From assembly GCA_963693085.1 (NCBI GenBank), contig OY856409.1:238258558-238322557 (forward strand): a stretch of 64,000 nt of DNA, in the 5' to 3' direction. This document shows positions 25,031 to 38,051 of the stretch, in pieces (within the stretch, counting starts at the first letter, position 1; each line of letters starts with the position of its first letter). The translations under genes were made by a program, and so were the position numbers. Source of the DNA: Alisma plantago-aquatica. Taxonomy: Eukaryota > Streptophyta > Magnoliopsida > Alismatales > Alismataceae. The notes below the pieces were generated by a model that saw only the letters and a list, made by a program, of their open reading frames with translations, ran no database searches and had not been told where the DNA came from.

Positions 25031-28000
25031 TGTGACATCCCGCCATCACAAAGACAGTGAAATGCCATGTTAAAACGTGTGGAACCACCATAAACAACAT
25101 ATTACCAAAAACACAAGTTAATTAAAACCGATTGCGGAAAACATCATAAGAAAGGAACTATCACAATCAGATCCACATCATGAAAAGAACATGTTATATA
25201 TATAAGCATGATATATGTCCACCAACACATTAGATCCAGCTGTTCATATCCATCAAGGATGCATCACCTGTTTATGTACATAATAGGCCTTACCAGGGCC
25301 AACACCAGGATACAAGAAACCATACTAAGATCATACATTGTGAAACCTTGTCAAAACACCTCCAAGGACCTGAGAGTACAGGGAAGACTCTAAGAATCTA
25401 CTATAAAACAACCACAACAACAACATACCCAACCTTGCCTTCTACTGATCTTCTTACTGCTCAGCCGCAACACTACAATCACCACCACGTCTAGCTCGAT
25501 CACCTAAAAAGGTTGAAACCAATGGGGTGAGACACATAGTCCTAGTGAGAAACATAACCTCCCGCCAAACTATAAAATCTAAAAAAGCTAGTACAAATAA
25601 AGCATGTAGCAGATAACCAGATCATATATGAATTATGAAGAACATGATTATATATATAACAGCTTACCATGATATCTGACAGGCATATAACTAAATGAAA
25701 TAAATACTTAGAGCATGTATATAAGACAATCATACATTATGCAAGGCCTCAACCAATGTTCCGTGTTTGCCCTAAGAAAATATACTATACGACTGGATTA
25801 CCATTTATTATGCCCTGAGGAAGTGAGCCGTACCGCTCAAGTCCAACCTTTGGTTGCGAAACCCAAAGTAGGTGCCATATAAGGTCAGTGGAAGAGATAG
25901 ACTCCACGACCTCATCCTCTTCATGGTCAGTGCATGATATCTAAAGCAAGACCACAATCTCTTGCTTAAGTGACCTCAATCACAGAGTCAGCTCCCGCAG
26001 GATACCCTTTCCTCTAGCCCACCTTGGTACATGTCTCAGCGCTAGCCTATCTTGAGCCGCAGGTTTGTTCACCATGCTCCTAAGCCATGAACGCATTCAT
26101 GCTCTATCACACTGAGCCAGGGGGATGTTCACCATGCTCTTATACATGTTTCACCATCACCATCTCCTGACAATGATGGATCTATGACCAGGGAAAACTA
26201 CATGAAAGGTTCATATGTAATTAATTAATACATTTTAAGTGAAATATTGAGGTAAATCAAGTTATATTAAGCAACCATAATTAGATTCCATTATTTTATG
26301 TCACACTGCTACTGCTATTCTCAATGTCTTCAACATCATTATTTTGCCATGGGATATCAATCTGTCATTTCATCTCGTAGATCCACTGCCTCTCACAAGG
26401 CTTCATAATCATTCATCATCATGGTATAGCAATCCCTCACATCACAACTAGAGAATAATACCTCAATCAGGCACTTAGCCTTTACTAGGTCACAAAACCT
26501 CTCACATCATACTAGTGATACATGCTATCTCATCAACAAGGGACATTATCATTACTCAGATATTTCACACATACCAGGTGTCACACAAGACACATATTCA
26601 CATAAGCATCATAGCCCTTACCTGGGTATGTATTTCAAATAGTAACACATACATTGTTAGATTGCACAACAATAGAGATAACTTACTTACCAACAACAAC
26701 TTATTAAAGAAACATATCATGACTATCACATCATTTAGGAGTAAGGTTCATAGAGTTGGAACAACATCCGTTATAACATCTGTTATCATACCATGGGTAT
26801 CCCACCATACCCTACTTCTCATGACACCATGAGTACCATCCCAAAGGATTCATCTTTTAAGGATCATACAACAATGAACTATCATCAACCTTCATCAAAG
26901 GTTCACCTATCATCAACCATAGGTAACCACCATACTAAGGTTTACAACCTATTCATCATACCTCATCATAATGACCAAAGATATGGCCCAAGGTAACAAG
27001 ATAAGCATACTAACATCTAGGGCTCAAGATAACACTTAGGGTTATCGTGTTAGGGTACAACCCTCACTAAAGGTGTCGCCTACCCTCACCAAAAGGTACA
27101 AGGACTCTCACTAAAGGTACAAAGATCCTCACCAAAGGTACATAGACCCATCACCAATGGTTTTGGCTACAACCAAACCCTACTAGTGTCGGCTATCATC
27201 CAAACAACAAGCACAACCTACCATGTCGATTAACACCCATATCAGGCAAAGCACTAAGCAAGCTAATATCAGGCAACACTCTAAGAACCAACCTATATCG
27301 CCCAAACAACACACCCCTATCACCAATGAGGTTAAACACAAGGGAGCATATTGCCCAAGAACTCAAAACTATCTAAGATCCATATCGATCAATGGATCAA
27401 CAAGGCATCCACATACTATATTGCCCAAACCCTAACTCAAGGGAAGAAGAGGGATATCAGGCAGCACCCTCACAAGACCACATCGAGCTACAAGCCTCAA
27501 GATACCACCATCCATATCGAGTGACTAGGGTTAGAAACATCCTCAACCTCATAACGGCCACCCACACCATATCACCCAAGGACACCAAGAGTATTGGCTC
27601 ACCTCTCAACTTAAAGGGAGAGAGGGGTCTTGCACAGTCTCAAGCATGTTGGGTAAGACCTAGAGCTCACCTCACAACTCAAGGAAGGAGGGGTGTTTCT
27701 TAAAGACCACCTTCAAAGGCATAGCCATCCATATCTCCCAAGGTACTAACAAGGACATAACATGCATCTAGGGTAGATCACCATCTCAACACTAAGGTCA
27801 GCACCTCTATTGGCCACCAAACAACTAGAGCATAGGCTCACCTCTCAACAACAAAGTGAGAGAGGGGTTTTGCCTCAAGGACACACTACCATACCTCTTT
27901 GGGTTAAGAAACCTTAATCTCACCTCTCAACTAAACGAGAGAGGGGTATTGCTTGAGATTATACAACCCAAAGGGGTCGACCAACAAAAAAGTAGCTATA

Positions 28001-29084
28001 ACATATCGTCCAACATGATCTAGGGAACATATAGGGCAGCAACGTCACCAACTAAAGCATAGCCACTACTAGCAAGATATGTATAGCTTATTAAGATAAA
28101 ATATCATAACAACATGTAAAGGAGATAGAATAGTTAGGTTAGAAGTTATGCAACCTATCTCAAGCACAACTTCTCCAAACTCCAAGCTCCAAACTCCAAA
28201 GCACCACCTACAACCTTCGGCCACCTCAAAGAAAAGTAGAGAAACCAATGTCAAAAGAGAGCCAACTATGGAGGGGAACCCATCACTCTCCATGGATGAA
28301 AGATAAGGAAGAAGATGACACCAAGAGAGAGACTTACCAACTAGAGAAGAAAAGAAGCAAGCACCACTATGTGTATCGTCCACCACTTCCTCTCCTTCTT
28401 CTTCTCGCCTTCGGCCACCAAGGGAAAGAGCAAATGGCTAAGGGGAAAAGAGATCCCAAGCAAGAGAAAAGATATATATATATATATATATATATAGGAG
28501 AGGGTAAAGGGTAGAAGCAAGTAAGGTGGCATCCACTTGAGGTGGACTTGTCCAAGGACCACGCCACATGCTAGCTCACTTACTCCACTTGTCCAACTCC
28601 TTCCACTTGATAGCAAAGCAACCACCACATGTCCAAAGAGGGTGATGCTAATGAGGTTAGGTGGAGGGGGAGTGTGTCGCCCAACACGGAAACCCGTCAC
28701 AACATTAGCATTACTTGGCCGATACACCACACAAACCGGCACACTAGCCCAACACAAGGCAACAAGGCACATCCTTGCCTGGCACAAGGCAACAAGGCCA
28801 CACCCCAAGGCCCAAAACCAAACAAGAAAGCCCAAATAGCTCAAGCAAGGCACCCAACTCATCCTCTCAACCCTAGAGGATGAAAAAAGATACAAAGAGA
28901 TCTCTCAAGGTGGTAATCTTGCACAGAAACCCTAGAACTTGGGTAAATTGTAAGTTGCACCTCAACCCCACAACAAAACACAACAAACACTAATCACACC
29001 TCAGGTGATTAGGCAAGCCTCTAAACACAAGGTTTAGGCAAAGCAAACAGGGTAAGCCCAAAATGAAGGTCAGGGTCCTTACCA
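25031..29084 (-). repeat. Chromovirus 3' LTR (full-length, 4054 bp)
   Basis: It aligns with the 5' LTR at 36167-37316 at both ends: 25031-25356 with 36167-36490, and 28251-29084 with 36485-37316. The middle 2,900 bp are unique to this copy. A (AT)n tract at 28472-28496, just upstream (on the minus strand, downstream side of the promoter region) of gggatctcttttcccc, is the likely TATA region. Open frames of up to 184 codons here (28341-28895) run through the AT tract and show no domain. Confidence 0.92.
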
Positions 29085-32080
29085 GCCATAAACCCCTAAA
29101 AAAGGATTTTGCCCCCAAAATCCGAAGAGAAAGTGAGGGATACTTCCTCCGCATCTCTTCCTCAAGCTCCCACGTGGCTTCCTCAATGCCACGATGATGC
29201 TAGAGAACCTTCATGAGCACAAGGTCTTTCCTCTTCAACTTCTTCACTCGTCTGTCAAGGATCAACACTGGACCTTCCTCATAGGTCACGTCTTCAACAA
29301 GCTCGACCTCAATTGGCTGTATCATTGTCTCTGTTCCCAGATGACTTTTCTTCAGCATACTAACATGGAACACTGGATGCAACATGTGCATCTCTGGTGG
29401 TAATTCTAACTTGTAAGTCACTTTTCCAACACGTGCTATCACTGGATAGGGTCCCATATACCTGGGAGACAACTTACCTTTCCTTCCAAACCTTAGCACA
29501 CCTTTCCACATAGAGACTTTGAGATACACCTTATCTCCCACCTGGAATTCTAAAGGTCGACGACAATTATCTGCATAAGACTTCTGTCTATCATGTGCTA
29601 TTTTCAACTATTGTCGTATCACCTTGATCTTCTCTGTTATCAGCTTCACTAACTCAGGTCCCAAAAGCTTATAATCGCCAGACTCATACCAACATAAAGG
29701 AGATCTACACTTCCTACTGTACAATGCATCATAAGGTGCTATGTCGATACTTTGCTGGTAGTTGTTGTTGTAAGAAAACTCTATCAGACTGAGATGCACG
29801 TCCCAACTCCCTAGGAACTATAGAACACAAGCTCTTAGAAGATCTTCCAAAGTCTGAATAGTCCTTTTTGACTGTCTATCTATCTACGGATGAAAAGTGG
29901 TACTGAACCTCAACTATGTTCCCAATGCCTTATGCAACTGTTCCCAAAAATGAATTGTGAATTGAGGACTTCTATTAGAGACTATTGTAGCTGGCACACC
30001 GTGCAAATGCACTATCTCATCAACATATACCTGAGCGAGCTTCTTTATTGTGTAGGTTGTCTTCACAGGTATGAAATGTGCAGACTTCATCAATTTGTCC
30101 ACTATCACCTAGATAGAATCATGATTCCTAGCTATCCTCGGAAGACCAACTACAAAATCCATGGTTACATGATCCCACTTCCACTGTGGTATCGACATGG
30201 GTTGCAACGTACTTGCTAGCTTCTGATGTTCTGCCTTAACTTGTTGACATACTGCACATTTTTCCACAAACTCAGCTACATCTTTCTTCAAACCGGGCCA
30301 CCAATATAGATCCTTCAGATTGTGATACATCTTGGTGACACCTGGATGCATAGCATACATAAACGTGTGTGCTTCCTGAAGCACTAACTTCCTTAGATTA
30401 TCAGCATTGGGAACCATCATCCTATTATGGTAACAAACTAGTCCATCCTCGGACTCATGGAAACCATCACGCTTTTCGCTACCGAACTCTGATCTGATTA
30501 GTTGCACTGTAGTATCGTCTTGTTGTGCTTCTTTGATTTGTTTTCTCAATGTAGGATTTACTTGCATATGTGCCAACAACCCTGCCAACAAAGAGACTTC
30601 CAACTATACATTCATCTACCGCAAAGAGATAAACATATCCCATTTGTGGCATATCAAAGAACTCAACTGTGCCTTTCTCGTGGAAAGAGAAGAAGACTTC
30701 CAACTAAGCACATATGCTACCACGTTCGCCTTACCTGGGTGATACTCGATGGTGCAATCATAATCACTAATTAACTCCATCCAGTGTCGCTGACACATGT
30801 TCATCTCATTCTGTGAGAAGATGTACTTTAGGTTCTTGTGATCCTTAAAGATATGACACACTTCCCCATAAAGATAGTGTCTCCATATCTTCAATGCATG
30901 GACCACCATTGTTAATTCCAAATCATGGATCGGATAACTTTCCTCATGTTTCTTAAGTTGTCATGAAGTAAAAGAAACCACATGATCTTCTTACATAAGC
31001 ACACAACCTAAGCCTTTCTTGGAAGCATCACAGAAAACAACATAGCCTTTCCCCTGTTCTGGAAACACTAACATTGGAGCACTTGTCAGCTTCTCCTTCA
31101 AACTCTAAAAAGCTTACTGACACTGACCATCCCAAATAAAAGGTACATCCTTCTTGGTCAACCATGTTAGTGGCAACGCTATCACACTAAAGTTTCTTAT
31201 AAACCTCCGGTAGTATCCTGCTAAGCCCAGAAAACTACAGACTTCAGTTGGCGTCTTCAGTTGTTCCCACTCTTCTACTAACTCTACCTTCTTGGGATCC
31301 ACCCTGATCCCTTCTATAGAGATCACATGACCCAAGAAAGTCACTTTCTCTAGCCAAAACTCACAGCTACTGAACTTGGCATACAACTGATGTTGTCGAA
31401 GAAGAGTCAATGCTTGTCGAAGATGATGTTCGTGTTGTTGGCTTCCTCAACTATAGATCAAGATATCATCTATGAAGACAACAACAAATTGATCTAAGAA
31501 TGGATGAAACACTCTATTCATCAGATCCATGAATGATGTTGACACATTGGTTAGCTCGAACGGCATAACCACAAACTCAAAATGCCCATAACTCATCCTA
31601 AAAGCTGACCTTGGTATGTCATCCTACTTGATCCTGAGATGATGATATCCAGATCGCAAATCGATCTTTGAAAACACTGTCGCACCGCGCAACTGATCAA
31701 ATAGATCATCTATCCTCAGTAGAGGATACTTGTTCTTGATCGTAACCTTGTTTAACTATCGGTAATCTATGCACAACAACATAGATCCATCCTTCTTCTT
31801 TACGAATAGAACTGGAGCACCCCAGGGTGATGTGCTTGGCCTAGTGAAACTTTTGTCAAGCAACTCTTGCAATTGTTTCTTCAACTCTACCATCTCTGTT
31901 GGGGCCATCCTGTATGGTGTCTGAGCAACTGGTTGCATCCCTGGTACTAGATTGATCTCAAAATCAATCTCTCGAGGTGGAGGAACACCGGGAAACTAAT
32001 CGGGAAACACATATGTGAACTCTCTGATGACAACACGTCCTAAAGGCTAGGACCTTTTGCCTTGGTATCCACAACATGAG
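29085..32080 (-). pseudogene. Chromovirus pol: reverse transcriptase, RNase H, integrase, chromodomain
   Basis: Read on the minus strand. Reverse transcriptase starts near 31985 ([17 protein letters not shown]), followed by [27 protein letters not shown] (31938-31756), the active site FIDDILIYS (near 31490-31430) and FLGLAGYYRRFI (31410-31114). RNase H carries [12 protein letters not shown] and the end [10 protein letters not shown] (30921-30616). Integrase has its HHCC zinc domain (HTFMYAMHPGV ... CAVCQQVK, in 30603-30109), core (30108-29608), and a GPY/F block GPYPVIARVG (29607-29200). The C-terminal chromodomain reads GIEEATWELEEEM (29190-29120). Stops interrupt it at several conserved codons, including the Trp before HHRG of the chromodomain and the Trp of the D.WVIVD integrase motif. 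Insertion of a solo LTR at 32086 separates it from protease. Confidence 0.95.
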
Positions 32081-32085
32081 CCAAG

Positions 32086-34328
32086 TGTTGGTATGTATGA
32101 CCTGAGAGCCAATCATGGGATGATTGGTGGGATACATTAAGATTGATTTGATAAACATCAAAGGCAAGCTTCCAATTCTTTCTGGTTCAGTCATATGAGA
32201 TAGTGATAGAACAGATTGAATGTCTAGAGAATGACAGTACTCAATGACGTATGCCTTCAGGTTTAGGACCTGAATGATGAGATCATACGGATGCTAAGAG
32301 TTTGTACATTCTTGTTATGTCCCTAGTCGGATGTCATTGTGGAAGATAGATAGACAGCAATGACATACAAGACTAGATTTTGGTGTTGGTTGATGACAAA
32401 ATCTCATTAGTCATGATATAGAGTTATCAAACCAAACACATAGGTACTTGTTAGAGAACAAGTGTACCAGACAGACCCACCGTGAGTTTGACACATGGAA
32501 CCATGACATGGTAGTCACAGTCAGTACTCACATTGATGGTGGTGAGTGTGATTATTTGACCTAAAATCACTACACTTAACACATGTCGTTGGGCACACTT
32601 TGACATCATCAAACCCAGTCCTGAAACATGGGTTGTTATAAAGGTGATGATTGGGTGGCTTTGACACATGGGGCTTTTGAGGGGTGAGTGATAGATATGG
32701 GATTTGTCCCTCCTGAGGGAGTTTGATATCCATGGCCACTTGATGAGTAGGATTGAGAAAGGTGTGCACGCATGTGTGAGTCAGTATGTGATACTGATAT
32801 CATAACATATCTCTTCCAATCTACTCTGAGATCAAGAAAGTGAATGAACATTGACAGGATGACTGTTCCATGCCTCAAGTTCATTCGGGATATTAGTGAC
32901 AAAGGAATTATACATTCACTGTAACACCATTCACGGATTGTAGGATTGAAAGTTGTTCTCCAACTTTCTACTTTCACTTGGGTAGCACTGATGTGTGACT
33001 AGGCACCGCTCATTGCTTGTGAAGTCATAAGTGTTATGGACTTTCACTGCCAATGTGAAAAGGACCTGCAGGGTCACACACATAGGATTTAACCTGGAAG
33101 AGGATTTTTGTCCACAAACAATGTTTAAATTGATTACTAAAGGAGTTTAGTAGTTAAATTAAACACTCAATTAATTGATAGCTAAAAATCATAATGTTCA
33201 AGGTGTTGGACAGATTGATTGGAGTATCGGATTGATTGAAATCACAATTGACTGATTCTGCACAATCTGCACTCCCAACCGATCGGCTCATGTGATGAAC
33301 CGATCGGCTGAGCTTGGAGAACCGGTCGGCTCAAGTGTTTAGTCAATCGGCTCATGGTCAGGGTGAACCGATTGCTTCAAGTGTTGAAACGATCGATTCA
33401 ACTGGTGCAACTGAGCAAGTTGGGAAAGTAGGATTGGTGAGAATTTTCCTTTCACTTTCCCAATTTGATTGGAACAAGGATTGGTATTCGATACCAATTA
33501 GAAACAAAAGAAGGAAAGTCAATCGGGAACTGATCAGGACCACGAACTGACGGGTTCAGAAGTGAACCGTTCGGCAAATGGGTCCCAACCGATCGATTGA
33601 GGTGTCAACTGACCGGTTCAGGTCCCCAACCGACCGTTTCAATTGTGAAACGATAGGTTTAGGTTGCGAGTTGGTTGTTTTTTGTGGAAAATCTCGAACC
33701 CTTCTACTCCTACTTTTAGTCCCGCATTTCTCGGGATGGAGAACCCTATCCCATGACCCTCCTATATATAGGGGTATTGGGGGCTTCTCAAAGTACAACT
33801 CAGTGCAACCAGTTGCTCTGTAAAGTTGTCGTTCTCTCTGGTTTTGGTAACCGAGAGAGAGAGCCCGAGCAAGTGCTACCCGCAAAGGGAGGTGCAGCAA
33901 GGGAAAGACAACTGCAGTTGCAACTGGAGGCAGGAGAGTGTGTTGGCGACTAGTACGTCAACAGGAGGGTGCGACTCCTTCCAATTCCTTGTGGGACAAG
34001 GAGATTGGAGTTCCAAGTGGTCCGTGTGGACTACTTCAGAGGCGGGAGGTTTCTTCCGCTCAGGAGGACAACTGTCAATCCCGACAGCCCCGTGAGACTA
34101 GGAGTCGTCAGTCCCGATGTGACCAGGAGCTGCACAGACACCGTCCAAGACCGGAGGTGAAGATCGTGCAAGCCGTGAGGTATTGTCTCCGAGCAAGCCT
34201 CGGGACAAGGTATGATTCCACAAACCATCCTTTCCTATTATATAGACGTTGACGTGTTTCCTTGTTCTGGGTTTGGGGGAGAAAATTTTTGTTTCCGCTA
34301 CCTTCTCTGCCTCCCCTAAAACCCAACA
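32086..34328 (+). mobile_element. Solo LTR of the P copia family, nested in the chromovirus
   Basis: 2243 bp, tgttggtatg to acccaaca, flanked by a perfect 5-bp duplication ccaag (32081-32085 and 34329-34333). No internal sequence is present, so it results from recombination between two LTRs of a full element. It has a TATA-like tatatata at 33763-33770 followed by ggggtattggg, as in the other family members. Open frames at 33578-34252 lie in the R/U5 part and encode nothing recognisable. Confidence 0.95.
33277..33670 (+). repeat. ~21-bp tandem units in the U3 of the solo LTR
   Basis: Units starting at 33277, 33298, 33320, 33341, 33366 and 33387 vary on aaccgatcggctcaagtgttg (spacing 21, 22, 21, 25, 21). 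A second block near 33564-33670 has about five more (aaccgatcgattgaggtgtc, aactgaccggttcaggtccc, and others). The core ccgatcgg is palindromic. They lie 100-490 bp upstream of the TATA box, where plant LTRs usually carry enhancer repeats; regulatory function is inferred only. Confidence 0.85.
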
Positions 34329-34333
34329 CCAAG

Positions 34334-36034
34334 AACGCTCTACAACCTTGCCACAACAACTTCTCCGCCACCATTGCTGACACTAAACATGTCGGAAGAA
34401 TCTTTCTATCTCCTTGGAAGATCCACTTCTCACCATTGTCAGCAAACACCTCCTGCTTGGAACCACAATCCAACACAACATTATATCTTTCCAAGGTATC
34501 CATCCTAATAATTACATCAAACCCATGCATATCAAGTGGTATGAGATCCAATTGTATGTTGTGTCCCAAAAAAGATAGAATAGAAGATGGACACACCTCT
34601 CAAAGCAATGAAGGACCAACAAGAGGGGTTTCTAGCAACAAGCTATCCTTCTTACAACTAACAGGTAAAAGATAGTTATCAAGCATACTACATGTGATAA
34701 AAAAAGTGTGTAGCACCCAGGTCAACCATAACAGATATAAAGCAAGAAGATGACAAATCAGAATGAAACAACTCCATCTAACCTGCCACCAATCACGGGT
34801 TGACTATCGCCTCCGGCTGACTCATATCATATAATCGAGTCATTGCTTGATGTTGTCCACGTCCTCTACTTCCTTGAGAAGATGATCCCACTTGTGATGC
34901 TTGGCCACATCCTTGCCCTCTAGCACCATTAGGCTGCTGTCTATTCGATCCTTATTGACTCTGCCTTGGCTGTTGCATCAATTCAACATCTCTTCTCAGT
35001 CAATTTGACTTTAGATGCACTGTTTGTCCATAGAGAAAGCATGACCTGTCCCAAAACTATGGCCTAGATGACCCTGTCACTATTACTAAAGTTGTACTAT
35101 AGGCTCTAGATGGCAAAAAACCACACCCTCTTCCTTTTCTTGGTTACCAATGTGATGGTACACTGGAACTTTGCATTATAGAAGGTGTAGAAAACCTCAG
35201 CTTCTTGAGGCCATCAAACCTCAGTCTCTAAAACTGAACATGCCTCTTCTTGGACATAGCCTCTCTCTTTTCCTAGACCGACCGCTCTATCCTCTGAACA
35301 GACTCCACAAACATGGAAAACCATGCTCAGTTCTCCAAAGCAGCAGCATGTGTTGATAGCTCGACACTCAAACCTTTCTCAAACTGTCTGATCCTCTCAT
35401 CATCAGTTGCCACCATGTGAGGATAGAACCTCAACAACTCCATAAACTTGACTTCATACTCGGAGATGTTCAGAGGACCTTGGCGCAAATGCTCGAACTG
35501 GCTGGTCTTCTCGTCTAGATACGTCCTCGAGAAGTATCGACTGACGAACTCCTATCAGAAAACATCCCAACTGATCACCTCACTAGGTCACTTCTCCTCC
35601 TCGATGGTCCACCATTGGCCAACACTACCTTTCAGAAGGTAGACATCATGCTTGACTTTGTCTACCTCGGGGATGTCGAGGATCTGAAAGGCCTTCTCAA
35701 GACCTGTCAGCCACAGATCTGAATCCGCTGTATCAGCCCTTCCAACATAATCTGAAGCTCTGACTCGGTGAAGCCGCCCGAAGGTCTTCCCAATACCCGA
35801 AGATTCACCATGGGGAATCAGTGCTCTTAGAAGAGGCACATGTCATCTCTCCACCATGAGATTCATCGTGGCCATTACCTGCCCCATAAGGTGTTGATAA
35901 GCAGGGTTATCGAGAATGGGCGGGTCAATCCGGGGGACCTCAGGCACCCGATCTTCATGTGCCTGCACACTAGCTCCATCAATAGATGCAACATCACTGC
36001 TCTTAGAAGCATGCTCTTCATGATTTCCAGACAT
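34334..36034 (-). pseudogene. Chromovirus gag-protease
   Basis: Minus strand. Gag begins MSGNHEEHASKSS (36034) and its core LEKAFQILDIPEVDKVKHD then YLLKGSVGQWW lies at 35839-35588. A cysteine-containing knuckle remnant (CFLYGQTVHLKS, near 35030) has lost the second Cys and should not bind zinc normally. Retropepsin follows: VMVDLGATHFF (near 34720, with DLG in place of DSG) and GFDVIIRMDTL ... NVVLDC (34596-34430). Frame breaks and stops separate the blocks. Removing the solo LTR would bring the 34334 side next to 32080, the start of pol. Confidence 0.9.
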
Positions 36035-36144
36035 CTTTTAGCTTTATCTTCTGCTGGGGGCAGAAGTTATTATAAGAAAATCTAGAAAAATCACAAGAAC
36101 AGACACAAGCCTAGTCCTAGATCCTGGTAGACTCAACGAACCTA

Positions 36145-36158
36145 GAGCTCTGATACCA
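36145..36158 (-). promoter_or_regulatory. Chromovirus primer-binding site
   Basis: gagctctgatacca, the reverse complement of tggtatcagagctc, complementary to the 3' end of initiator tRNA-Met, 8 nt inside the 5' LTR. Confidence 0.92.
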
Positions 36159-36166
36159 AAACCTAT

Positions 36167-37316
36167 TGTAACATCCTGCCATCACAAAGACAACAAAATG
36201 CCACACGAAAATGTGTGAAACCACCATAAACAACATATTACCAAAAACACATGTTAATTAAAACCGATTGGTGAAAACATCATAAGATAGGAAATATCAC
36301 AATCAGATCCACATCCTACAAAGAACATGTTATATATAAGCATGATATATGTCCACCAACACATAGGATCCAGCTATTCATATCCATTAAGGATGCATCA
36401 CCTGTTTATGTACATAACGTGCTTTACCAAGGCCAACAATAGGATACAACAAACCATACTAAGATCATACATCATGAAACCTCATCAAAAGAGAGCCAAC
36501 TATGGAGGGGAACCCATCACTCTCCATGGCTGAAAGATAAGGAAGAAGATGATACCAAGAGAGAGACTTACCAACTAGAGAAGAAAAGAAGCAAGCACCA
36601 CTATGTGTATCGGCCACCACTTCCTCTCCTTCTTCTTCTCGCCTTCGGCCACCAAGGGAAAGAGCAAACGGCTAAGGGGGCAAAGAGATCCCAAGCAAGA
36701 GAAAAGAGAGAGATATATAGGAGAGGGTAAAGGGTAGAAGCAAGGAAGGTGGCATCCACTTGAGGTGCACTTGTCCAAGGACCACGCCACATGATAGCTC
36801 ACTAACTCCACTTGTCCAACTCCTTCCACTTGTTAGCAAAGCAACCACCACATGTCCAAAGAGGGTGATGCCAACGAGGTTAGGTGGAGGGGGAGTGTGT
36901 CGCCCAACATGACAACCTGACACACCATTAACATTACTTGGCTGATACACCACACAAACCAGCACACCAGCCCAACACAAGGAAACAAGGCACATCCTTT
37001 CCCGACACAAGGCAACAAGGCCACACCCCAAGGCCCAAAACCAAACAAGCAAGCCTAAACGAATCCCAAACAGCTCAAGCAAGGCACCCAACTCATCCTC
37101 TCAACCCTAGAGGATGTAAAGAGATACAAAGAGATCTCTCAAGGTGGCAATCTTGCACAAAAAACCTATAACTTGGGTAAATTGCAAGTTGCACCTCAAC
37201 CCCACAACAAAACACAACAAACACTAATCACACCTTAGGTGATTAGGCAAGCCTCTAAACACAAGGTTTAGGCAAAGAAAATAGGGCAAGCCCAAAATGA
37301 AGGTCAGGGCCTTACA
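36167..37316 (-). repeat. Chromovirus 5' LTR with internal 2,900-bp deletion
   Basis: 1150 bp. It matches the 3' LTR except that 2,900 bp are missing at a single point: 36485-36490 (tcaaaa) corresponds both to 25351-25356 and to 28251-28256. The U3 microsatellite is reduced to gagagagatatatagg (36705-36720). Confidence 0.93.
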
Positions 37317-37321
37317 CTAGG

Positions 37322-37865
37322 GGCTTCCCAACACACACAATTGGGATCAGTGGCCTTGACAATTGTTCCTCTCTGGTTGTGATTACCACTAGAGTCCAAG
37401 CAAGTCTTACCTGACTAGGGAGGGATAGCGAGGAACAACTGAGATCAGTTGTTGTGGGAGAGCATGTCGGCAACTAGTACGCTGATAGAAGGAGACAACT
37501 CCTTCCCGTTGGCTCTGGTAGTGCTTCATGGAGTTCTTAGTGGTCCGTGTGGACTACTTTAGAGGAAGGAGTCCTTTGGCTGCTGCTAGGAGGTCAACGT
37601 CATCCTGTAGTTTGTGGCAAGTCCACAAGAGGTGATGCAGGAGCTGTTCGAGTCTACCATCCATGGCAAAAACTAGGAGCTGCACAAACACTGTCCACGA
37701 TTGTAATTTCATGGGGATATCACTAGACTTTCTCCAGGGCTAGGTATAACCTTGCAACCCTTTCTTCCTAGATACATTGTTGTTGATGAAATTTTGTTGG
37801 TTTCTGGGAAATATGCAAATAAATTTTTGTTTCCGCTGCCTATATCTACGTATGATTTCCCAATA
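37322..37865 (+). repeat. P 5' LTR, right part (R/U5)
   Basis: Resumes with gggcttcccaacacacacaattggg exactly where 25030 stopped, after the chromovirus and its target duplication, and ends ttcccaata (the last bases mutated from cccaaca). It aligns with 59381-60123, but without the 184-bp internal duplication found there. Confidence 0.9.
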
Positions 37866-37866
37866 G

Positions 37867-37880
37867 TGGTATCAGATCCC
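37867..37880 (+). promoter_or_regulatory. P primer-binding site
   Basis: tggtatcagatccc, one base after the LTR end. The first 10 bases match the initiator tRNA-Met complement used by most plant copia elements. Confidence 0.85.
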
Positions 37881-38009
37881 ACCAATCTGCGGTGTATCTG
37901 GGATCTAAATTGATGTGATCAGATTTAGTTTTTCAATAATTATTGCATACAATGCAAATATTAAAATGATTAATGTGCATATCCAATTAAATACCACATA
38001 GGATCACAA

Positions 38010-38051
<42 letters not shown>

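Larger units (their letters stand above)
25031..37316 (-). mobile_element. Ty3/gypsy chromovirus (Tekay/Del-like)
   Basis: 12,286 bp, inserted in P's 5' LTR with a perfect 5-bp duplication ctagg (25026-25030 and 37317-37321). On the minus strand the order is: 5' LTR (37316-36167), primer site (36158-36145), gag-protease (36034-34334), an inserted solo LTR, reverse transcriptase-RNase H-integrase-chromodomain (32080-29085), 3' LTR (29084-25031). The LTR ends are TGTAAGGCCCTGACC and GATGTCACA. Length, long LTR and C-terminal chromodomain point to the Tekay/Del clade. Coding regions have many stops. Confidence 0.95.

Noticed and set aside
28069..28895. Overlapping open frames of 66-184 codons
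   Set aside because: They lie within the chromovirus LTR, run through an AT microsatellite, and recur only as LTR copies (36575-37091).
33556..34252. Cluster of overlapping frames on both strands
   Set aside because: Part of the R/U5 region of the solo LTR; no domain and no conservation of frame with the other LTR copies.
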